Shown in pieces: positions 60,078-64,000 of a DNA stretch of 64,000 nt. The position numbers and the translations under genes are program-made. Each line of letters opens with the position of its first letter. The first letter of the stretch is position 1. The notes under the pieces were generated by a model. The model had not been told where the DNA came from. It saw only the letters and a list, made by a program, of their open reading frames with translations, and searched no databases. This stretch comes from Bog-756 sp963703145. Lineage in GTDB: Bacteria; Actinomycetota; Acidimicrobiia; Acidimicrobiales; RAAP-2. Location: NCBI GenBank assembly GCA_963703145.1, contig OY969793.1:124001-188000 (forward strand), in the 5' to 3' direction.

Positions 60078-60103
60078 AGTTCAGAGGCACTATTTTCTGA
60101 ACT
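60078..60103. repeat. Inverted repeat between tRNA-Glu and the integrase
   Basis: AGTTCAGA-N10-TCTGAACT, perfect 8-bp arms in an A/T-rich stretch (60066-60160) that contrasts with its surroundings. It could be an integrase binding site, an operator of the integrase gene, or a weak terminator for the tRNA. Confidence 0.55.
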
Positions 60104-60171
60104 AACTTCCTGTTGATAACCTGCGAATCACAAAAACCCAACAAAAAACCCAACAAGGGTCGGGGAGTGTG

Positions 60172-61335
60172 ATGGCAGGGAGCATCCGATTGGTGAGGGA
60201 GCCGGACACCTGGGAGCTGCGGGTCTACCTGGGCCGTGACAGTGAAGAAAAGGTCCGCCACGTCCACCGCCGGTTCCGGGGCACCCGCAAGGCTGCCGAG
60301 CGGGAACTCCGCCGCCTCGTCACCGAGCAGGAGACCAAGCCGGCGCCGGTCCCGGAGGACACGCCTCAATGGGGTGCCGACACAACGATCAACCAGGCCA
60401 TCGCCGCTTGGAAGGCCAACGGCTGGGCCGATCTGTCCCCGAGTACTGCCTCCGACTACGAGACCGTGTGGAAGCTCCACATCGAGAAGTCGATCGGGCG
60501 TCGCCGGATCGCCTCCCTGACCCCGTTCGACGTAGAGAAGTATCTCCGGGGACTCAAGAACTCGGGCCTGTCTCAAGAGCGGGTCCGCAGGATCCGGGCC
60601 ATCCTGCACCGGGCGTGCCGCCTCGCCCGCCGGTGGAGTGGCAACGCCCTGGACAATCCCATCACGGACACCGAACTGCCGGTGTGGGCGATGACCGAGC
60701 GGCGTGGTGACGTGCGCTCGCCGACGCTCGACGAGGTGAAGGCCATCCTGAAGACAGCGAACGCCCGGGACGCCCGTATGGCCGCATTCGTCCGGCTGGT
60801 GACCGCGACCGGGGTGCGACGAGGGGAGGCCTGTGCGCTCCGCTGGTCCGATCTGGATGGCGATCACCGGACCATGCGGATCGACAAGTCGGTGGTGATC
60901 GGTCGTGACGGTGTGACCGTGAAACCACCGAAGACTCGGGCGAGCATCCGCACCATCGAGGTCGACGGAGGCACCCTGGCCGCACTCGAGAGGCTGCGGG
61001 CGCACCAGGCAGAGTTGGCCGAGGCGTGTGGTCTCACCATCGGATCCGACTCATACGTCTTCTCGCTCGAGGCCGATGGCATGCAGGCCCCCCGGCCCGA
61101 CTCGCTGAGCCGGACCTTTGCCCGGATCCGCGACAAGGCGGGAGTAGATCCGGACATCCACCTGCACTCGCTCCGCCACTTCGCCGCCACTGAGCTGGAC
61201 TCGGTGATCTCCGAGAGCCAGAAGCAGGCCCGGATGGGATGGTCGACGGTGCAGATGACCCGGCACTACACCGACGCCTTGAGTACTGAAGACCGTCGCG
61301 CCGCCGAGCACATGGGGCAGGTCCTCGGGTCCTGA
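60172..61335 (+). CDS. Tyrosine recombinase (phage-type integrase)
   Basis: 387 residues from ATG 60172 (GGGGAG upstream; a GTG just before is an alternative). N-terminal SAM-like arm-binding region at about 65-150 (TTINQAIAAWKANGW ... VEKYLRGLK), catalytic domain at about 180-380: Arg I in TGVRRGEACALRW, Lys in the beta hairpin after WSDLDG, H-x-x-R in HSLRHFAATEL, His and Tyr in MTRHYTDAL. All five active-site residues are present, so it is probably active. Its position beside tRNA-Glu marks the left end of an integrative element. Confidence 0.93.
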   Translation: MAGSIRLVREPDTWELRVYLGRDSEEKVRHVHRRFRGTRKAAERELRRLVTEQETKPAPVPEDTPQWGADTTINQAIAAWKANGWADLSPSTASDYETVWKLHIEKSIGRRRIASLTPFDVEKYLRGLKNSGLSQERVRRIRAILHRACRLARRWSGNALDNPITDTELPVWAMTERRGDVRSPTLDEVKAILKTANARDARMAAFVRLVTATGVRRGEACALRWSDLDGDHRTMRIDKSVVIGRDGVTVKPPKTRASIRTIEVDGGTLAALERLRAHQAELAEACGLTIGSDSYVFSLEADGMQAPRPDSLSRTFARIRDKAGVDPDIHLHSLRHFAATELDSVISESQKQARMGWSTVQMTRHYTDALSTEDRRAAEHMGQVLGS

Positions 61336-61403
61336 GCGTTCCGTCGGTTCGAGCCGCTTACTCAAGCAGCGTCGTCAGTCTCAGCGGGTGGCGCCGGCGG
61401 CCC

Positions 61404-61613
61404 TCATCCGTCCGGGGGTCCGTTACCTTCGATCAGCTGCTCCACCGCCCTACGAGGGATCCGCATTCGAGCCCCGATCTGGAACACGGGCAGGGGCAGG
61501 GTGCCAGCCCTGATCGCCCGGTAGAGGGTCGATCGCGTCTCGCCCAGAAGTACGGCCGCATCCTCGACACTGAGCAATGGACCCGACCCGACATTCCTCC
61601 GTTGCATGGGCAT
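61404..61613 (-). CDS. Excisionase-like helix-turn-helix protein
   Basis: 69 residues from ATG 61613. LLSVEDAAVLLGETRSTLYRAIRAGTLPLPVFQIGARMRIPRRAVEQLI is the MerR/excisionase-type DNA-binding domain (HTH_17): helix-turn-helix, then a wing with a basic tip. Probably controls direction of recombination with the integrase, which it faces convergently 68 bases away. The 13-bp repeats begin just upstream and may be its binding sites. Confidence 0.85.
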   Translation of the reverse strand: MPMQRRNVGSGPLLSVEDAAVLLGETRSTLYRAIRAGTLPLPVFQIGARMRIPRRAVEQLIEGNGPPDG

Positions 61614-61668
61614 GATGCCACTTCCTCGTGGCCGGACTACGTGACCCAGCACTTCCAGTTATTGCCGA

Positions 61669-61747
61669 CCAACGTCACCCTCGGCGATATCGCCTGCCGC
61701 ACCAACGTCACCCTCGGACTCCAGGGGTCTGGCTCAACGTCACCCTC
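61669..61747 (+). repeat. Three direct copies of CAACGTCACCCTC at 32-33 bp spacing
   Basis: Copies begin at 61670, 61703 and 61735. The first two share 16 bases (CCAACGTCACCCTCGG). A fourth near-copy is at 62664 and two inverted copies are at 63042-63066. A spacing of about three helical turns puts the sites on one DNA face, as for iterons or arm-type recombinase or excisionase sites. Confidence 0.85.
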
Positions 61748-61932
61748 CCAGGTCAGCGCCCTTTCGGTGTCACGCCGTCGCCGGCCGTCAAGGTCGACGT
61801 TCCGAGGCGCCGGCACGGTTGGTGACCCTGCGGGCCGGCTCGTTCCTCGCCTCCCCAACCGGCCTCCACTTCTCGCTCTCGCCCCGCTCGCTCCCTTGAC
61901 TGCCGGTCCCGGCGTGGGCAATCGCACCCAGC

Positions 61933-61977
61933 GATTGATGCCGGGTGGGGCGAAAAGCGCCCCACCCGGCATCAATC
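61933..61977. repeat. Perfect 20-bp inverted repeat (hairpin) upstream of ssb
   Basis: Left arm 61933-61952 and right arm 61958-61977 pair without mismatch around a 5-base loop (AAAAG). It ends 20 bases before the ssb start codon, just upstream of its ribosome binding site. No T-run follows on either strand. It may be a terminator of actinobacterial type, a replication or transfer site, or a control element of ssb. Confidence 0.9.
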
Positions 61978-61997
61978 ACCAAGGAGAAGACCAAACC

Positions 61998-62401
61998 ATG
62001 CCCACTATCGATTCCATCACCGTGGCCGGCAACCTGACCAGGGATCCCGAAATCAGGTACACCTGGGAGGGGCAGGCCACTCGCTGTCCCTGGCCGTCAA
62101 CCGCCGGTGGCAGAACCAGCAGACCAAGGAGTGGGAAGAGTCCGTCTCGTTCTTCGACGTGGTCTGCTGGCGTGACCTGGCCGAGAACGTCGCACTGAGT
62201 CTCACCAAGGGCACGAGGGTGGTCGTTACCGGCCGTCTGGACCAGCGCAGCTGGGAGACCGACGACCACACCTTCCGGTCCAAGGTCGAGATCGTGGCCG
62301 AGGACGTCGGAGCCAGCCTTCGCTTCGCCACGGTCGACACCCACACGGTGAGCCGGCCCTCGACCGAAGATGAGCCCGAGGAGGCGCCACACGCCACCTG
62401 A
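61998..62401 (+). pseudogene. Single-stranded DNA-binding protein, frameshifted
   Basis: ATG 61998 has AAGGAG upstream. The first frame gives MPTIDSITVAGNLTRDPEIRYTWEGQA; then one base is missing near 62080, and the other frame continues SLSLAVNRRWQNQQTKEW, SVSFFDVVCWRDLAENV, GTRVVVTGRLDQRSWE, VEIVAEDVGASLRFATV to 62401. The length is two more than a multiple of three; restoring a base gives about 134 residues of intact OB-fold SSB, without the acidic C-terminal tip (it ends DEPEEAPHAT). Such SSBs are common cargo of integrative elements. Confidence 0.85.
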
Positions 62402-62543
62402 GCGTTCTCTGAGCTCGCATCCCCACTGCCCGGCATCGAGCAGGGGCAGTGGTGTGTCCCGACCCGGTCGGTGCGGCGGGCACTACGGGGGCTCACGTCC
62501 GCTTCTGCGGCTACTCACGGGAGATCCGGAAGCTCACATCTCA

Positions 62544-62897
62544 CCGGGGATCAAGAGAGGCGCTCAGGCGGGCATCGAGCCCGCCACGGCGCCTCTAGGA
62601 CAGGGACTGATCGGCTCCGCCAGAGCGGTGCAGTACGCACCACACCTGTGCATCATTTGATGCCAACGTCACCCTGGGCTCAATCTCAGTCTCGTGTTGG
62701 GCCCGGAACTCGACTCAGGTGCCCGAGCAATCCCCTCGACATCGACTCGAGGGGAGCCGCGCCCCCGAGGTGCGTGGTGGAGTCGGTCTGGGGCCTCCGG
62801 GTCCGTTCGCTCGTGCTGACACGGGGCGTGCAGCAGCGACCAGCTGCCGGGGATCGAGAGAGGCGCCCAGGCGGGCATCGAGCCCGCCACGGCCGCC
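62544..62897 (+). repeat. Two 50-bp direct repeats, each with a hairpin core
   Basis: Copies at 62544-62594 and 62847-62897, 303 bp apart, nearly identical (two or three differences over 50 bases). Each contains GGCGGGC-N5-GCCCGCC, a perfect 7-bp hairpin. Confidence 0.8.
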
Positions 62898-63041
62898 TCG
62901 GTGACTCAGCAGATCGGCTTAGCGGGAGCGGGACAGATCATGTCCACACAGTTGCACTCGGAAGTGACCACCACTCTCATTTATGGTCGGACAGGCAATC
63001 CTTGGTGGGTGTCACCATGTCGTTGAGCAGGCAGTATTGGC

Positions 63042-63066
63042 GAGGGTGACGTTGAGGGTGACGTTG
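63042..63066 (-). repeat. Two tandem inverted copies of the CAACGTCACCCTC motif
   Basis: GAGGGTGACGTTG occurs at 63042-63054 and 63054-63066, sharing one base. These are the reverse complement of the motif at 61670-61747 and mark the far side of the region. Confidence 0.85.
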
Positions 63067-63222
63067 ATCCGGACCATGGACGTACGAACTCTTCTCATCA
63101 TGACCGGGGTGGAGTCACTTCAGGCCTGCAACGGGCCTTCATCCACGTCTCAGACCTCGCCCACGTCAACGGATTCGGTCCACATGCCCGGAAATCATCG
63201 ATTCGGACGGTCGGGCGCTCGA

Positions 63223-63255
63223 AACTGAATTTGAAAACCGACGTCGGATTCAGTT
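63223..63255. promoter_or_regulatory. Nested palindromes upstream of the amidohydrolase gene
   Basis: AACTGAAT (63223-63230) and ATTCAGTT (63248-63255) are perfect inverted repeats, and CCGACGTCGG (63238-63247) between them is a perfect 10-bp palindrome. About 60 bases upstream of the amidohydrolase start, suited to a repressor site. Confidence 0.55.
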
Positions 63256-63314
63256 ATTGTTGAGCGTAAGGGTGAGGGCCGATCACTACGCGGAAGACCT
63301 ACGGAGGATTGAGC

Positions 63315-64000
63315 ATGCGACTGGACTATCCGGTATTTGATGCCGACAACCACATGTACGAGCAGGCCGACGCATTTACCCGCCATCTGCCCGACGAGTA
63401 CAAGAACGTGGTCAAACTGATGAAGATCAACGGTCGAGACAAGCTGGTGATCAAGGGGACCATCTCCGAGTACATCCCGAATCCCACGTTTACCAAGGTG
63501 GCGCGCCCCGGTGCCCAGGAGGACTTCTTCAAGAACGGCAATCCTGAAGGGAAGTCACGCCGCGAAATCCTCGGCGAGGCCATCCCTTCACCGGATGCCT
63601 TCTTCCGACCCGAGCCGCGACTTGCCCTCATGGAGGAGCAGGGTGTCGACCGGGCCATCATGTGGCCCACCCTGGCCAGCGTGCTCGAGGAGCGACTGAC
63701 GAAGGACCCCGAGGCCACCCACGCCGTTGTGCATGCATTCAACGAGTGGATGCTCGAGGAGTGGACCTTCAACTACAAGGACCGCATCTTCCCAGCTCCC
63801 GTTATCACCCTTCCGATCGTCGAAGAGGCCATCCGGGAACTCGACTGGGTTGTGGAGCATGGCGCCAAAATCATTCTCATCCGGCCGGCGCCGGTCCCAA
63901 GCCTGAGGGGATTCCGCTCGTTCGCACTTCCGGAGTTCGACCCCTTCTGGGCCAAGGTCCAGCAGTACGACATCACTGTGGGTATGCACGCATCGGATGA
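63315..64000 (+). CDS. Amidohydrolase-family (Amidohydro_2) protein, cut by window end
   Basis: 228 residues are visible from ATG 63315 (GGAGG eight bases upstream); the gene runs past the window end. YPVFDADNHMYE at the N-terminus gives the first metal-binding strand of the TIM-barrel amidohydrolases related to gamma-resorcylate and 5-carboxyvanillate decarboxylases. EQGVDRAIMWPTLASVLEERL, AFNEWMLEEWTFNYKDRIFPAPVITL and GAKIILIRPAP follow the barrel pattern, as does VGMHASD at the cut end. Decarboxylation or hydrolysis of an aromatic or acyl compound is likely; the metal-binding His/Asp further on are outside the window. It is outside the mobile element by composition. Confidence 0.88.
   Translation, partial: MRLDYPVFDADNHMYEQADAFTRHLPDEYKNVVKLMKINGRDKLVIKGTISEYIPNPTFTKVARPGAQEDFFKNGNPEGKSRREILGEAIPSPDAFFRPEPRLALMEEQGVDRAIMWPTLASVLEERLTKDPEATHAVVHAFNEWMLEEWTFNYKDRIFPAPVITLPIVEEAIRELDWVVEHGAKIILIRPAPVPSLRGFRSFALPEFDPFWAKVQQYDITVGMHASD

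Larger units (their letters stand above)
61614..61997. other. 384-bp non-coding region with repeats and a hairpin
   Basis: Between the excisionase-like gene and ssb. It holds three copies of CAACGTCACCCTC (61670-61747) and, at its end, a perfect 20-bp hairpin (61933-61977). No gene is convincing here; it must hold the promoters of both flanking genes. Confidence 0.5.
62402..63314. other. 913-bp region with repeats but no convincing gene
   Basis: Between ssb and the amidohydrolase. It contains a 50-bp direct repeat (62544 and 62847), one near-copy (62664) and two inverted copies (63042-63066) of the 13-bp motif, and a palindrome upstream of the amidohydrolase. Open frames here code only Arg/Pro-rich or AGIEPA-type peptides and are not credible. 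Confidence 0.5.

Noticed and set aside
61669..61747. Regularly spaced short repeats suggesting a CRISPR array
   Set aside because: The repeated unit is only 13-16 bp, copies occur in both orientations over 1.4 kb, and no cas gene is present.
62471..63049. Plus-strand frame of 192 codons after ssb and a neighbouring frame coding AGIEPA-type peptides
   Set aside because: Arg/Gly-rich translation that runs through direct repeats; peptides of this kind are typical spurious annotations.
60066..64000. Second copy of the tRNA-Glu 3' end as the right attachment site
   Set aside because: I found no stretch matching the tRNA 3' end by eye within the window.

Overview
The window reads as a stretch of chromosome from a high-G+C actinobacterium. 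I infer class Acidimicrobiia or a close relative. The grounds are the enzymes of F420-dependent type (three split-barrel oxidoreductases and one DDN-type protein), the many SDR, Rieske and DapB-like oxidoreductases, the secreted proteins built of WLVASDGGIFSF-type repeats, the IdeR-type iron box, and the many genes whose start codon lies 6-8 nt after a TANNNT -10 box (leaderless transcripts). No rRNA, CRISPR array or insertion sequence was seen.

Layout. 0-8.9 kb: an acetyltransferase (cut by the window edge), a TetR-like regulator with a methyltransferase, a Rieske oxygenase/DapB-like operon behind a promoter with a palindromic operator, a GGDEF protein and an alpha/beta hydrolase. 9-24 kb: two closely related ECF sigma factors, a GAF protein, several secreted proteins (SGNH hydrolase, repeat protein, FN3 plus spherulin-4-like protein), an ArsR/SRPBCC operon with tandem operators, a small Cys-rich protein, a nitrobindin-like protein, and an HTH regulator with a class III aminotransferase. 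24-38 kb: a frameshifted alpha-glucosidase, an SDR with two double-hotdog proteins, an iron permease behind an IdeR box, a TetR/MFS efflux pair with its operator, a second MFS gene and a 58-residue ORF framed by a palindrome and a terminator. 39-53 kb: ABC exporter, DapB-like/SDR pair, two split-barrel proteins, a phosphatase, a sulfatase, a four-gene OB-fold/thiolase-like operon, and secreted hydrolases. 53-59.7 kb: ferredoxin, gltX, YdcF-like protein, then what I read as a phosphonate-degradation locus. 59.8-63.3 kb: tRNA-Gln and tRNA-Glu, a tyrosine integrase beside tRNA-Glu, an excisionase-like gene, repeated 13-bp motifs, a perfect 20-bp hairpin and a frameshifted ssb, probably a remnant of an integrated element. 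The window ends in an amidohydrolase gene.

How the genes may work together. The most coherent system is at 55.4-59.7 kb: a phosphonate monoester hydrolase-like enzyme converges on an operon of FAD amine oxidoreductase, PhnX-like phosphonatase and PhyH-type dioxygenase. Together these could free phosphonates from esters, oxidise the aminophosphonate and cleave the C-P bond. The operon at 46.5-49.7 kb pairs two DUF35-type OB-fold proteins with two thiolase-like proteins that both lack the catalytic Cys, which resembles the aldolase pairs of steroid side-chain breakdown. Five genes carry single-base frameshifts (13.5, 25.35, 48.07, 55.49, 62.08 kb). In each the second frame continues the same protein, so assembly indels are at least as likely as true decay.
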